From Saprospiraceae bacterium (GTDB lineage Bacteria; Bacteroidota; Bacteroidia; Chitinophagales; Saprospiraceae): a stretch of 64,000 nucleotides of DNA. The notes beneath the pieces were generated by a model. It ran no database searches. It was not told the origin of the DNA and saw nothing but the letters and a program-made list of their open reading frames with translations. Of the stretch, positions 34,383 to 43,233 are shown one piece after another. The stretch covers positions 62,001 to 126,000 of the forward strand of contig JADKBV010000004.1 in assembly GCA_016714895.1 (NCBI GenBank), given 5' to 3'. Positions within the stretch are counted from its first letter, which is position 1. The number at the start of each line of letters is the position of its first letter. The position numbers and the translations under genes were made by a program.

Positions 34383-35267
34383 ATGGACAGAAATTCTTTT
34401 CTCAAATGGATGGCAGCAACGCCTTTTTTATTGGCTATGACAAGACTCGACGAAATCATGTTTTTCCTGCACAAAGGGCAAAAAACAGAAAAAATGCCTG
34501 CTCTTTTTATGGGACATGGCAGTCCGATGAATGCTATTGAGGAAAATGAATTTGTCAGAGGATTTCGGGATATGGCGAAGGGTATTCCCACGCCAAAAGC
34601 TATTCTTTGTATTTCGGCGCATTGGTACACCAGAGGAACCATGGTAACCGGCATGGAAAAACCATCGACGATTCACGATTTTGGCGGGTTTCCACAAGCT
34701 TTGTTTGATGTACAATATCCTGCACCGGGAAGTCCTGAACTGGCAGTACAGGTCAAAGAAATGATGAGTCCTCTTTCGGTTCATGTATCAGATGAATGGG
34801 GATTGGATCACGGTGCCTGGTCTGTTATTAAACACATGTATCCTAAAGCAGATGTTCCGGTCATTCAGATGAGTATTGACCAAAAACTGAATCCCCGGCA
34901 ACATTTTGAATTGGGTAGCAAACTAAAAGATTTAAGAAATAAAGGTATTCTCATCATAGGAAGTGGCAATATAGTACATAATCTGGGGATGGTGGACTGG
35001 GCAAATTTCAACAAAGACAACCACGGTTTTGATTGGGCGATTGAGGCAAGAGCTGAAATCAATAAGTATATCATGGATGAATATTATCAACCATTGTTTC
35101 AGTATAATACACATTCCAAAGCATTTCAAAATGCCATCCCAACACCGGACCATTTTTTACCATTGATGTATGTTCTGGGTCTTAAGGACAAACAGGACAA
35201 AATTACCTTTTACAACGACAAACTCATGGCCGGAAGTTTAAGCATGACATCAGTCCGCGTCGGTTAA
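34383..35267 (+). CDS. ygiD: YgiD-type extradiol dioxygenase (4,5-DOPA dioxygenase family)
   Basis: The enzyme is a class III extradiol ring-cleavage dioxygenase using a mononuclear metal in the cytosol; E. coli YgiD cleaves L-DOPA. Metal and active-site histidines lie in LFMGHGSPMNA, ISAHWYTRG and GLDHGAWSV, with the further blocks STIHDFGGFPQALFD and GSGNIVHNL and the closing GSLSMTSVRVG. The sequence aligns closely with YgiD throughout. The N-terminus is about 36 residues longer (MDRNSFLKWMAATPFLLAM) and looks signal-like or membrane-associated, unusual for this family. Its stop overlaps hemW on the opposite strand by four bases. Confidence 0.9.
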   Translation: MDRNSFLKWMAATPFLLAMTRLDEIMFFLHKGQKTEKMPALFMGHGSPMNAIEENEFVRGFRDMAKGIPTPKAILCISAHWYTRGTMVTGMEKPSTIHDFGGFPQALFDVQYPAPGSPELAVQVKEMMSPLSVHVSDEWGLDHGAWSVIKHMYPKADVPVIQMSIDQKLNPRQHFELGSKLKDLRNKGILIIGSGNIVHNLGMVDWANFNKDNHGFDWAIEARAEINKYIMDEYYQPLFQYNTHSKAFQNAIPTPDHFLPLMYVLGLKDKQDKITFYNDKLMAGSLSMTSVRVG

Positions 35268-36394
35268 TCAGGTATATAAAACAAATCGGAGGCAATGCCA
35301 TCAGCAAACAATTTTCCTTGTTTGGTAAGTACATAAGTATCCTTTTTATTTTCAACCAAACCTCTTTCTAATGGAATTTTAATCTGCTGTAAAAACCATT
35401 CGGCGAAAGCCAAATGATCACCCATCAAAGTATTTGTTTCTACACCCCACATCGTCCTGAGGCCTGTCATTACATATTCATTATATTGGTCTTCCGGCGA
35501 AAGCAATTCTGATTCCTGAGGCAGGATACCAGATTCGATATCTTTTATGTACAGAGCATTGTTGGCAATGTTCCAATATCTCGTTCCGGCTTGATAAGAA
35601 TGCGCTGAAGGGCCCAGGCCGAGATAAGGAAAACCCTTCCAATACGAAGTATTATGTACGGCATAATGTCCCGGTCGACCAAAATTCGAAATTTCATAAT
35701 GGTCAAATCCTTCATTTTCAAGCTTTTGCACTAAAAATAAAAACTGTTGTTCGACCAGCTTATCATCTGCCGGTTGAACCTTTTTGTTTTGAACCTGATG
35801 GTGAAGTAATGTTTTTTCTTCAACAGTAAGTGCGTAAGAAGAAATGTGAGGAATGTCAAAATTCAAAAGGTTTTGAATATTTTTTTCCCATTGTACCATA
35901 TCACTATCCGGAATACCGTATATCAGGTCGCAGGTCAGATTGTGAAAACCTTTGTCCTGTACCAATGGAATACAAAATGAAGCTTGTTCGGCAGAATGTG
36001 CCCTATTCATCCATTGGAGATCTTTTTCAAAAAAAGATTGAATACCGATACTTAACCGGTTGATTCCGCATTTCTTCCATACATCACACATCTTTTTTGT
36101 GATATCATCCGGGTTGGCCTCAAGGGTGATTTCGATGTCTTTTTGCCATACAAAAGATGCTGACAAGGCTTCAAAGATGAGATCAAGGTCGTTTTCATTC
36201 AAAAGAGACGGGCTGCCACCACCAAAATAAATAGAAGTCAACTCATTATTTTGAAAAAAGGATTGTTGATATTTGATTTCCTTACATATCGCAGAAATCA
36301 ACGAATCCTTATATTTGAGTGAGGTTGAAAAATGAAAATTGCAATAAGTACAGGCTTGTTTACAAAAAGGAATGTGAATGTATACGCCCGACAT
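35264..36394 (-). CDS. hemW: Radical SAM haem chaperone HemW
   Basis: The 376-residue protein begins MSGVYIHIPF and carries C11-K-Q-A-C15-T-Y-C18, the CxxxCxxC motif of radical SAM proteins with the flanking FCxxxCxYC pattern of HemW. The further motifs YFGGGSPSLL, EANPDD, RLSIGIQSF and GLGPSAHSY are those of HemW, and a helical C-terminal domain (about 300-376) is present. HemW inserts haem into respiratory enzymes; it is often misnamed oxygen-independent coproporphyrinogen III oxidase, whose extra active-site residues it lacks. It is divergent from the Omp85 gene. Confidence 0.92.
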   Translation of the reverse strand: MSGVYIHIPFCKQACTYCNFHFSTSLKYKDSLISAICKEIKYQQSFFQNNELTSIYFGGGSPSLLNENDLDLIFEALSASFVWQKDIEITLEANPDDITKKMCDVWKKCGINRLSIGIQSFFEKDLQWMNRAHSAEQASFCIPLVQDKGFHNLTCDLIYGIPDSDMVQWEKNIQNLLNFDIPHISSYALTVEEKTLLHHQVQNKKVQPADDKLVEQQFLFLVQKLENEGFDHYEISNFGRPGHYAVHNTSYWKGFPYLGLGPSAHSYQAGTRYWNIANNALYIKDIESGILPQESELLSPEDQYNEYVMTGLRTMWGVETNTLMGDHLAFAEWFLQQIKIPLERGLVENKKDTYVLTKQGKLFADGIASDLFYIPD

Positions 36395-36406
36395 AAAACT
36401 ATTCGT

Positions 36407-36414
36407 TATTTTTG
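36407..36414 (+). promoter_or_regulatory. -7 box for the Omp85 gene
   Basis: TATTTTTG fully matches TAnnTTTG, 43 bases before the ATG at 36457. The TTG at 36412 lies inside the box and is not a start. Confidence 0.4.
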
Positions 36415-36456
36415 AATCAAAATGTAAAAGTATACAATTTAAGAGAATCCCTTTAC

Positions 36457-36786
36457 ATGAGGTTACTTGTTCTGATACTAATCATAGTGAATCCGTTTTT
36501 TGTTATGGCGCAGAAGTCGTTCTGGTTATCCGTTAATGAAACTAATGAACTAACAAAAAAAAGTAAATACGAACAGTTTTCTGATTCTATGCAGTTAGTC
36601 AATAGTGTTTTAAGCAGAATAGAAAACTGGAAATCAACAGGATATGTATTAGCCAATTTTGATTCGATCCAATGTATTTCCGATACCTGTACGGCCTTTG
36701 TTTATAAAGGAGAGCGATTTACCATGTCCGATATTATGTATGATTCAGTTTGGGCGTTCACTGCCTTCAGAAGATCCAATATTTAA
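36457..36786 (+). CDS. N-terminal part of a frameshifted Omp85 (BamA/TamA-like) protein
   Basis: From the ATG at 36457 the frame encodes a signal peptide (about 1-19, ending FVMAQ) and the first POTRA-like segment, with NFDSIQCISDTCTAFVYKGERFTMSDI. A stop follows at 36786 after an out-of-frame tail. A one-base change around TTTGGG (36749-36754) would join it to the next ORF: removing one T gives SVGRSLPSEDPIF. Both parts together make a protein of about 580 residues with the BamA/TamA plan, which would insert or export proteins at the outer membrane. Confidence 0.7.
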   Translation: MRLLVLILIIVNPFFVMAQKSFWLSVNETNELTKKSKYEQFSDSMQLVNSVLSRIENWKSTGYVLANFDSIQCISDTCTAFVYKGERFTMSDIMYDSVWAFTAFRRSNI

Positions 36787-38212
36787 AAGGGCCCTGCTTT
36801 CGGGCAAAAAAAATATTAACTGGCCGAAAAAAGCAAAAAAGATTACAGAATATTTTATGAATTCAGGCTATCCTTTCTGTAAAGTCTATCTTGAAAACTT
36901 CAGCATTGAAGAAAAAAATATATCGGCTCAGGTTATGGTAGCAAAAGGAGAAAGGGTATTTTATGATTCATTAGTCATCAAAGGTGACGCAAAAATCAGT
37001 AAAAATTTTTTGTACCGGTATTTTCAGATAAAGCCCGGCATGGTGTACCATCATAACAAAGTTTTGGCAATAAACAGTCGCATAAAAAATATATTGTTTG
37101 TAAAAGAGACGGCAAAATCCCAGGTAAAATTCCTCAACGGACAAGCTATAACCTATTTGTATCTGAACAGAGCACCGATAAACCGTTTTGACTTTTTACT
37201 CGGTGTTTTACCAAATAACAATCCGGCAGAAGGACAAAGCAGGTGGACCATTTCCGGAGACCTTAAGGCAGAATTTTACAATCGTTTTGGTCAGGGGGAA
37301 TATATATTCGGTCAGTATAAAAAATTAAGACCTGAAAATCAGGAGATTATTCTTAAATACTCGATGCCATACATCTATAATTTCGGGTTTGGACTGGATA
37401 GTGACTTCCGGTTATTTCGTAATGGCAACGAACACATAGATATTATTTTTACAGGTGGTATACAGTATCTTTACAAAGGATTAAATAATATAAAATTCGG
37501 ATATCATTATAAATCTTCGAGATTGATCGATATTAACAGAGCGTTGATACAAAGTACAGGCAGGTTGCCCGGCAATCTTGACGTAGTCTACAGGTCCGGG
37601 GTCGTGAGCCTGCAGATATTGGAGACTGACTACAGATTTAATCCGTCCAAAGGAATATTGTTGGAGTCAAAACTCAATATCGGGCAAAAACAAATATTGG
37701 AAAACAGTCTGATTTCTTCTATTCCGGGAATAGAAAATGTTTATGAAAATGTATTAAAACCAAGTTTGCAATTGGAATCAGAAATTGATTTTCAATACTT
37801 TGTCCCTGTAAAAACCTATGGTGCTGTCCGTCTCAGGGTATTGGGAGGAATCAGAACCGGAACAGCTGAAATTCAACAAAACGAATTTTTCAGGATCGGA
37901 GGCAATGCTACATTAAGAGGTTTTGATGAAGAAGGAATCTGGACGGATAAGTTTGTGGTTTTTAGTTCAGAATTCAGACTTTTTCTCGACAGAAATTCGT
38001 TTTTGTCTCTTCCTTTTGTAGATTTTGGTTTGACCAGTATTGTTGTGGACAATCAGAAAATACTTGATGAAGCGATTGGCTTGGGTTTGGGAATCAATTT
38101 CAGTACCAGAGCCGGCATATTTAACGTTAGTTTTGCTGCGGGAAACCGATTAAATTCCGGCTTTGATTTTGGTAATATGAAAGTTCATTTCGGTTATCTC
38201 AACCTTTTTTAA
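36740..38212 (+). CDS. Remainder of the frameshifted Omp85 protein: POTRA and beta-barrel
   Basis: The frame carries POTRA-type repeats at the start (LLSGKKNINWPKKAKKITEYF, MVAKGERVFYDSLVIKGD), a passage into a 16-strand type barrel (about 390 residues, aromatic-rich strands) and the RGF motif of the Omp85 family in ATLRGFDEEGIW. The barrel ends with GNMKVHFGYLNLF, whose terminal aromatic is typical of outer-membrane proteins. The ATG at 36740 is only a nominal start. The protein is most similar in plan to BamA/TamA-like surface-antigen proteins found in several copies in Bacteroidota. The substrate is unknown. If the frameshift is real, the product is probably non-functional because it lacks a signal peptide. 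Confidence 0.75.
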   Translation: MIQFGRSLPSEDPIFKRALLSGKKNINWPKKAKKITEYFMNSGYPFCKVYLENFSIEEKNISAQVMVAKGERVFYDSLVIKGDAKISKNFLYRYFQIKPGMVYHHNKVLAINSRIKNILFVKETAKSQVKFLNGQAITYLYLNRAPINRFDFLLGVLPNNNPAEGQSRWTISGDLKAEFYNRFGQGEYIFGQYKKLRPENQEIILKYSMPYIYNFGFGLDSDFRLFRNGNEHIDIIFTGGIQYLYKGLNNIKFGYHYKSSRLIDINRALIQSTGRLPGNLDVVYRSGVVSLQILETDYRFNPSKGILLESKLNIGQKQILENSLISSIPGIENVYENVLKPSLQLESEIDFQYFVPVKTYGAVRLRVLGGIRTGTAEIQQNEFFRIGGNATLRGFDEEGIWTDKFVVFSSEFRLFLDRNSFLSLPFVDFGLTSIVVDNQKILDEAIGLGLGINFSTRAGIFNVSFAAGNRLNSGFDFGNMKVHFGYLNLF

Positions 38213-38256
38213 AAACCCGTAAAAGTGATTTATTGTTCCCTTTCTAAAATAAAAAT

Positions 38257-38936
38257 ATGTCAAAAAATCAGGTAAAAATTGAAGAAAGCTGGAAAAAACA
38301 ACTTTCTGAAGAATTTGAGAAAGCCTATTTTTGTCATTGACCGGTTTTATAAAAAATGAGATAAACATCGGAAAAACGATTTATCCACCGGGTCAGGATA
38401 TTTTCCGGGCATTTCAACTAACCCCTTTTGACAAGGTGAAAGTAGTGATTCTCGGACAGGATCCTTATCATAATCCGGGAGAAGCCATGGGATTAAGTTT
38501 TTCCGTTCCAAAATCGGTAAAAATTCCTCCTTCTTTGCGCAATATATATAAAGAAATTCAGAGTGATTTAGGGTTTGACATTCCCGGACACGGAGACCTG
38601 ACCCATTGGGCAGAACAAGGTGTATTTTTATTAAATGCGATGCTTACCGTTGAAAAAAACAAAGCAGGTTCACACAAAGACATAGGTTGGCAGACCTTTA
38701 CCAACGCAGTAATCAGGCAATTATCTGAAGAAAAAAAACATTTGGTTTTTATGTTGTGGGGTAATTTTGCCAAAAGTAAAAAAGACCTCATTGACGGGTC
38801 AAAACATTTAATTTTGGAATCTGCTCACCCCTCACCTCTGGCCGGTGGCGCATTTTTTGGTTGCAGTCATTTCAGCAAAACAAATGATTATTTAGTAAAA
38901 ACCGGTCAAAAAACGATAGACTGGGAGATCAGATAG
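38257..38936 (+). CDS. ung: Uracil-DNA glycosylase with a one-base frameshift near the N-terminus
   Basis: Ung removes uracil from DNA in base-excision repair. The catalytic core is intact: LGQDPYHNPGEAMGLSFSVP contains the water-activating Asp, and SAHPSPL holds the catalytic His, followed by GCSHFSKTN. The usual N-terminus (MSKNQVKIEESWKKQLSEEF) begins at 38257 but runs into TGA at 38338. Adding one T to the T5 run at 38328-38332 reads through as EKAYFLSLTGFIKNE, exactly the expected family continuation. So either the assembly lost one T or the gene is disrupted. A TTG start at 38331 would remove the first helices and is unlikely. Confidence 0.85.
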
Positions 38937-39317
38937 TTCAATAAAGTCAATACAGAGATAAAAACACATACAACTTCCTACTTTTTTGGATCGGAAAATG
39001 ACGCTAAAAAAAATGATATTTTTAATTTAAGTTTAGCGCAACGTTTTGTTAAGTGACATAAAACAATAAACCTGCATCCAAAACCATGTTTTTATTTATA
39101 CTGATTAAAAATAATATTAGAATATAATTAGAATGAATTTCATAACAATAATATGTAATGTATATTTATCTATTAATCAACTATTTTTATATTTACAATA
39201 TTAGTATAGTAACTTTATCTTGTTTGAGTCTCGGATATACTCACTTGATTTTGAACCTTGTAATATATCTTTGCATCGTCAAAATAATTATTCTATTAAA
39301 TTTAAACCATATTCAAA
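38937..39317. other. 381-bp very AT-rich intergenic region
   Basis: No gene is supported. A plus-strand reading frame of 76 codons at 39158-39388 overlaps the promoter and start of the haloperoxidase gene and is composed largely of I, L and Y codons, as expected from AT-rich noise. The region holds the promoter described at 39245-39273. Confidence 0.5.
39245..39273 (+). promoter_or_regulatory. Two-box promoter for the first haloperoxidase-like gene
   Basis: TTG at 39245-39247 is followed after 18 bases by TATCTTTG at 39266-39273 and then C, an excellent fit to the Bacteroidota consensus. The ATG is 45 bases downstream. Confidence 0.55.
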
Positions 39318-40697
39318 ATGAAAATATCAAATTTTCTAAAGTATGCTGTCGTATTTTTAGGTCTGACGATCTTTCTTTTTTCATGTAGAAAAGATAATGA
39401 TGTTGCTGAAAATAATTTTGCATTAGTAAGTGAATTTAATCATGAAGTTCCTTTAGCCTGGAATGAGTTGTTTTTGGAAATTGAACGATATGCAGCAGGC
39501 TACAGACCTGGTCCTGCTCCAAGGGCTTTAGGCCATATGGGATTGGCCGTTTACGAAGCTTGTATTACAGGTATGCCTGAATACAACTCACTAAAAAACA
39601 GGTATGCCGGACTGGAATTACCTGCTGTTGAAAATGATAAAGAATATTACTGGCCTGCGGTGGTGCATGGTGTATATTCCTCCATGATGCCGAGATTTTT
39701 TCCAAACACTGCATCGAATCTTGACAGTAAAATGAAATTATTGATCAAAAGGTTTAATGAAGAATTAAAAGAAGAAGCCGGTAATGATGTTTTTAACAGA
39801 TCTTTGTTACATGGCCAAAAAGTTGGTGACGCTGTTTGGCAATGGTCATCAACAGATTCTTATGCCCATGATGCATATTTAGACCCCTTCAAAAATTATG
39901 ACTGGGCTCAAGCATTCAGAAGAGATGGTGATTGGGTACCAACAGTACCCGGACCTCCGCAGCCTATGTATCCTCATTGGGGTAAAGTAAGAACTTTTGC
40001 TATTCCGGAAGAAATGAAATTGTCCAGACCACCATTGGCATATAGTGAAAGTCCTACATCAGCTTTGTATGCTCAGGCTATAGAAGTGTATGCAAATCAT
40101 CGTGCATCTTTTGAAGGTCAATGGATCGGAGAGTTTTGGAGTAATGACTTTCTTAATGTAACTTTTAGTCCGGGACCAAGATGGGTAGCCATTGCCAATC
40201 AAATTATTGTTAATGAAAATTCAAACCTTGAAACATCTATTGAAGCTTATGCAAAAGTTGGAATGGCAACTTCTGACGCTGCAGTAGCCTGCTGGCATTC
40301 AAAATATCATTACAATGTTGAGAGACCGGAATCTTACATTAAAAGAGTTATTGATCCAAACTGGGAACCAAGTCTTAATAATCCTTCAAACGGTGATGAG
40401 GGTTTTACTCCACCGTTCCCTGCCTACCCTTCAGGACACTCAACCATGGGAGCTGCCGGAGCTGAAGCGTTGGCAAGTGTTTTTGGTTATGCATACTCTA
40501 TGACGGACAGATGTCATGAAAACAGGACAGACTTTTTGGGAATGCCGCGAACATTTGGAAGTTTGTACGAAATGGGATTGGAAAATGCCTGGTCAAGAGT
40601 TCCGTTGGGAGTTCATTTCCGAATGGATTCAGAAGAAGGTGTGAGACATGGCACAGTAATCGGAAGAGCCGTAAACAACCTGCCATGGAAAAAATAA
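39318..40697 (+). CDS. Vanadium-dependent haloperoxidase-like PAP2 lipoprotein
   Basis: The 459-residue protein has a lipoprotein signal ending FLFSC (C23). The phosphate/vanadate-binding set typical of PAP2 and vanadium haloperoxidases is visible in order: K-x6-RP in HSKYHYNVERP, PSGHS in PAYPSGHSTMGAAG, and R-x4-GVHFRMD in SRVPLGVHFRMD. This matches the plan of Saprospiraceae and other Bacteroidota vanadium-haloperoxidase-like proteins. Real halide oxidation and phosphatase activity cannot be separated from sequence. The gene is monocistronic, with a good promoter upstream and a strong terminator downstream. A second protein of this family lies at 41827-43230. Confidence 0.85.
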   Translation: MKISNFLKYAVVFLGLTIFLFSCRKDNDVAENNFALVSEFNHEVPLAWNELFLEIERYAAGYRPGPAPRALGHMGLAVYEACITGMPEYNSLKNRYAGLELPAVENDKEYYWPAVVHGVYSSMMPRFFPNTASNLDSKMKLLIKRFNEELKEEAGNDVFNRSLLHGQKVGDAVWQWSSTDSYAHDAYLDPFKNYDWAQAFRRDGDWVPTVPGPPQPMYPHWGKVRTFAIPEEMKLSRPPLAYSESPTSALYAQAIEVYANHRASFEGQWIGEFWSNDFLNVTFSPGPRWVAIANQIIVNENSNLETSIEAYAKVGMATSDAAVACWHSKYHYNVERPESYIKRVIDPNWEPSLNNPSNGDEGFTPPFPAYPSGHSTMGAAGAEALASVFGYAYSMTDRCHENRTDFLGMPRTFGSLYEMGLENAWSRVPLGVHFRMDSEEGVRHGTVIGRAVNNLPWKK

Positions 40698-40725
40698 TGT
40701 ATAAATGTAATATTTAAAAACGGTT

Positions 40726-40758
40726 GAGGCATTTATTTATTAAGTGCCTCTTTTTTTT
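40726..40758 (+). terminator. Strong intrinsic terminator
   Basis: GAGGCATTTA pairs with TAAGTGCCTC (ten pairs, one of them G-U), with a five-base TTTAT loop, followed by eight T residues. It ends the haloperoxidase transcript. Confidence 0.85.
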
Positions 40759-40785
40759 AATTTCTAATTTTTGATTTATATACAA

Positions 40786-41262
40786 ATGAATATCATAAAA
40801 AAATCAGTATTTACATCATTTATTCTAATTGTATTCAGTATGGTTGCTTGTGAATCTGACAAACCAAAAAAAATAACTGAATATTATGAAAATGGGTATA
40901 TCAAAGCTGAATATTATGTCAAAAACGGGAAAAAGGAAGGAACTTTTAAGCGATACAGCATGGAACAAAAAAATCTTCTTATTTCTGAATACAACTTTAT
41001 GAATGATATTCAGGAAGGAAAATCAGTATTTTATTTTCCAAGTACCAAGATTCAGGAAGTTCAATATTACGAAAACGGGAAAAGACAAAAATCAGATACT
41101 GTTTTTTATGAATCCGGAGCTATAGAAATGATAACGGATTATAAGGATGACAAAAAACATGGTTATACCAGAAAATATAACGAGGATGGAAAATTATTTT
41201 TTGAAGCTCTTTGGGAAAATGATAAGTTTATTAAAGTTAATGAAACACTTTTAAAGAAATAA
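40786..41262 (+). CDS. MORN-repeat lipoprotein (YwqK-like)
   Basis: The ATG at 40786 gives 158 residues; an in-frame TTG at 40771 adds nothing useful. The signal ends SMVAC (lipidated Cys at about residue 22). The mature protein contains several repeats of the MORN_2/YwqK kind, visible as EYYENGYIKAEYYVKNGKKEG, and later VQYYENGKRQ, FYESGAIEMITDY and YNEDGKLFFEALWEN. Such repeats are beta-hairpins often found in Bacteroidota surface lipoproteins; although the family is sometimes called a toxin-antitoxin antitoxin, nothing here supports that role. It is followed after 52 bases by another lipoprotein. Confidence 0.78.
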   Translation: MNIIKKSVFTSFILIVFSMVACESDKPKKITEYYENGYIKAEYYVKNGKKEGTFKRYSMEQKNLLISEYNFMNDIQEGKSVFYFPSTKIQEVQYYENGKRQKSDTVFYESGAIEMITDYKDDKKHGYTRKYNEDGKLFFEALWENDKFIKVNETLLKK

Positions 41263-41314
41263 ATTTTATTTAAACGGTCCGCATCTTTTGACTACCCAAT
41301 AAATCAAATTTTAT

Positions 41315-41797
41315 ATGTCATATAATAAGTTATTCAACCTGTTAATAATATCGTTTATATTATTCAGCTGCAAAAACCAAACTACACCACATGAAAAAAA
41401 TATTACACCTGAGAATGAATTTAATGGCGATACAGGCTTATCCCAAGATAATACATCTAAGATTCCAGATTCCAAACATCAGCAGAAAGTTGTCAATCAG
41501 GAATCACTTAAAACTCCTGCAGACGAACAATCAAAAATAACAAAAAAAACTGAAAGTTCAACGATTCCGGGACCAAAGGGGTATGTAGGTAAAAACCATG
41601 TTATCTTATACGAAGAACAAAGTACCGGGTCTAAAAAAATCGCAACCCTACAAAAAGGTTCGACTATATATCTTCTTGAGACTTCTATGACAAACGAAAA
41701 AGGTGAACTAGCAAGTTATCCAACCTGGTACAAAATTCAAGGAAGTGACAAAAAAATGGGTTGGGTAAAGGGTTCTGACATAAATTTCGGACATTAA
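41315..41797 (+). CDS. SH3-domain lipoprotein
   Basis: The 160-residue protein has a lipoprotein signal ending ILFSC (C19), an intrinsically disordered linker of about 65 residues rich in T, S, K, Q and P, and a C-terminal bacterial SH3 domain (about 90-160). The SH3 part shows GKNHVILYEEQSTGSKKIATLQKGSTIYL and ends in GWVKGSDINFGH, with the WYKIQG strand in the middle. Such domains bind cell-wall or protein ligands. It is likely periplasmic or surface exposed. It may be co-transcribed with the MORN lipoprotein. Confidence 0.72.
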   Translation: MSYNKLFNLLIISFILFSCKNQTTPHEKNITPENEFNGDTGLSQDNTSKIPDSKHQQKVVNQESLKTPADEQSKITKKTESSTIPGPKGYVGKNHVILYEEQSTGSKKIATLQKGSTIYLLETSMTNEKGELASYPTWYKIQGSDKKMGWVKGSDINFGH

Positions 41798-41826
41798 TAA
41801 CCACATCCTGAATTACATGGTTATTA
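41795..41826. terminator. Inverted repeat between convergent genes
   Basis: TAATAACCA (41795-41803) and TGGTTATTA (41818-41826) pair perfectly over 9 bp with a 14-base loop. The repeat starts at the stop codon of the SH3 lipoprotein gene and lies directly before the 3' end of the convergent second haloperoxidase-like gene, so it may act in both directions. No strong T-run follows on either side. Confidence 0.35.
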
Positions 41827-43230
41827 TCAGATATTTATATTTCTTTTATCCGGATTTTTTGATAAATATATTTCCATAATATTTTTTCCAATAATATCGC
41901 CTAGATACAGACCATCTTCACAATCCTTTCTGAAATGAACACCTAGATACATTCTAGACCTTGCGTTCTCCTCCTTCATTTCCTGAAAAGACTTAAAATT
42001 TCTGGGTTCACTTAAAAATGCCTTATTACCTTTATGGCTATTGTCGGTAAATGGATGTTCCTTTCCAAAAAAGTTTTCCAGAACGGTACAAGCTGCTGCC
42101 CCAAAAGCTGAATGTCCGGAAGGGTAAGCAGGAAAATCAGGATTTTCATGAAAGGGTCGCCAGGTTGGATCAATATGATACTGTATGAAATGTGAAGGTC
42201 TCACTTGATTATTTGAATACTTCAGGTCCCAACACAAAACACCAGTTTCATGAATAGCCAGGCTCATGTAAAAATACATATTTTTAATAACATAAAAATC
42301 GGGTTTTTCCTCAATAACCAATTGGTTCAAAATATTAATCCATCGGGTTGCAGGAGTAAAAGTGATACCCGGCAGGTCATCGCTCCAAAATTCTGCTATC
42401 CATTCAGATTCATAAGGCAATGGTTTCGATAAAGTATAAATCTCCATAGCCTCTCTGTACATATCTTTGTCATTTAAAGGTCTGAATTTTATTTTAGGCG
42501 GCAAATTAATGGGCTTTAAACCCAAAGCAGGTAAAATACTTTCGTATCTTATGAGAGACTTCACCCAAGTAACTTCTGATTCAACAGATTTTTGGACTAC
42601 AATGGTTGTAACTGAATCTCTGACAGAATATTTATCTTTTAAATAATAATCTTCCGGCAAAAATACTGATTTAATGGAATCAGAAATACTTTTAGCCAAA
42701 GACGAAATAAACGTATGGTCAATACTGTTTATCTTGTTTTCGGAATTAATCATTGATAAAATACCTGTATATTTACCTTCTATCAACCTATCACTTTTAT
42801 GAACTCTGTTGGCAAACATATTGGACATATGATTTGCCAAAACAGCATTTAACAGATTATTTAACAGTAAGGTATCTTTGATTTTAGTGTTTACATTTTT
42901 TGGCGAAAATTTGAAATCCAACGTATAATTTTCCGGATTGGTTGACGCCTTCACAGCTTCATTCACCGCAATATTTAATGTCATTAAATATCTGGCAGAA
43001 ATAATCGGAGACATAAACATGTCCATTGATTCTACTTCAGTGTATAATTTATGGTATTCATAAATGATTGCTCCGGGGCTCGCTTCAAATCTTTCGCCCC
43101 GATGATTTACAGGTACTTCTTCTGAACATCTCAACAATATCAAAACACATAGCGACAAAATAAAAAATACGGGAAACAAAAATCTCCTGAATCGAAATAC
43201 ATTAAATCCTGTAAACGTTTCCTTTTCCAA
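41827..43230 (-). CDS. Second vanadium-haloperoxidase-like PAP2 protein
   Basis: The 467-residue protein shares the family plan of the protein at 39318-40697: a K-x6-RP type motif (LKYSNNQVRPSHF), PAYPSGHSAFGAAA and SRMYLGVHFRKDCEDG. It therefore retains the vanadate/phosphate-site residues. The N-terminus has a membrane segment (FFILSLCVLILLRC) but with Arg before the Cys, so it is a doubtful lipoprotein. The two proteins differ substantially outside the motifs. It is three bases downstream of the histidine kinase gene on the same strand, so it is the third gene of an RR-HK-PAP2 operon and a probable direct target or effector of that two-component system. Confidence 0.82.
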   Translation of the reverse strand: MEKETFTGFNVFRFRRFLFPVFFILSLCVLILLRCSEEVPVNHRGERFEASPGAIIYEYHKLYTEVESMDMFMSPIISARYLMTLNIAVNEAVKASTNPENYTLDFKFSPKNVNTKIKDTLLLNNLLNAVLANHMSNMFANRVHKSDRLIEGKYTGILSMINSENKINSIDHTFISSLAKSISDSIKSVFLPEDYYLKDKYSVRDSVTTIVVQKSVESEVTWVKSLIRYESILPALGLKPINLPPKIKFRPLNDKDMYREAMEIYTLSKPLPYESEWIAEFWSDDLPGITFTPATRWINILNQLVIEEKPDFYVIKNMYFYMSLAIHETGVLCWDLKYSNNQVRPSHFIQYHIDPTWRPFHENPDFPAYPSGHSAFGAAACTVLENFFGKEHPFTDNSHKGNKAFLSEPRNFKSFQEMKEENARSRMYLGVHFRKDCEDGLYLGDIIGKNIMEIYLSKNPDKRNINI

Positions 43231-43233
43231 TGT

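Noticed and set aside
38331..38936. TTG at 38331 as the true ung start
   Set aside because: The missing first helices are encoded just upstream in another frame, so a frameshift explains the data better.
39158..39388. Plus-strand 76-codon hydrophobic ORF before the first haloperoxidase-like gene
   Set aside because: It spans the promoter and start of that gene in another frame and consists mostly of I, L and Y codons typical of AT-rich intergenic sequence.
40786..41262. Toxin-antitoxin system at the MORN-repeat gene
   Set aside because: The YwqK-like label is only a family name; the protein is a lipoprotein and there is no toxin-like partner.
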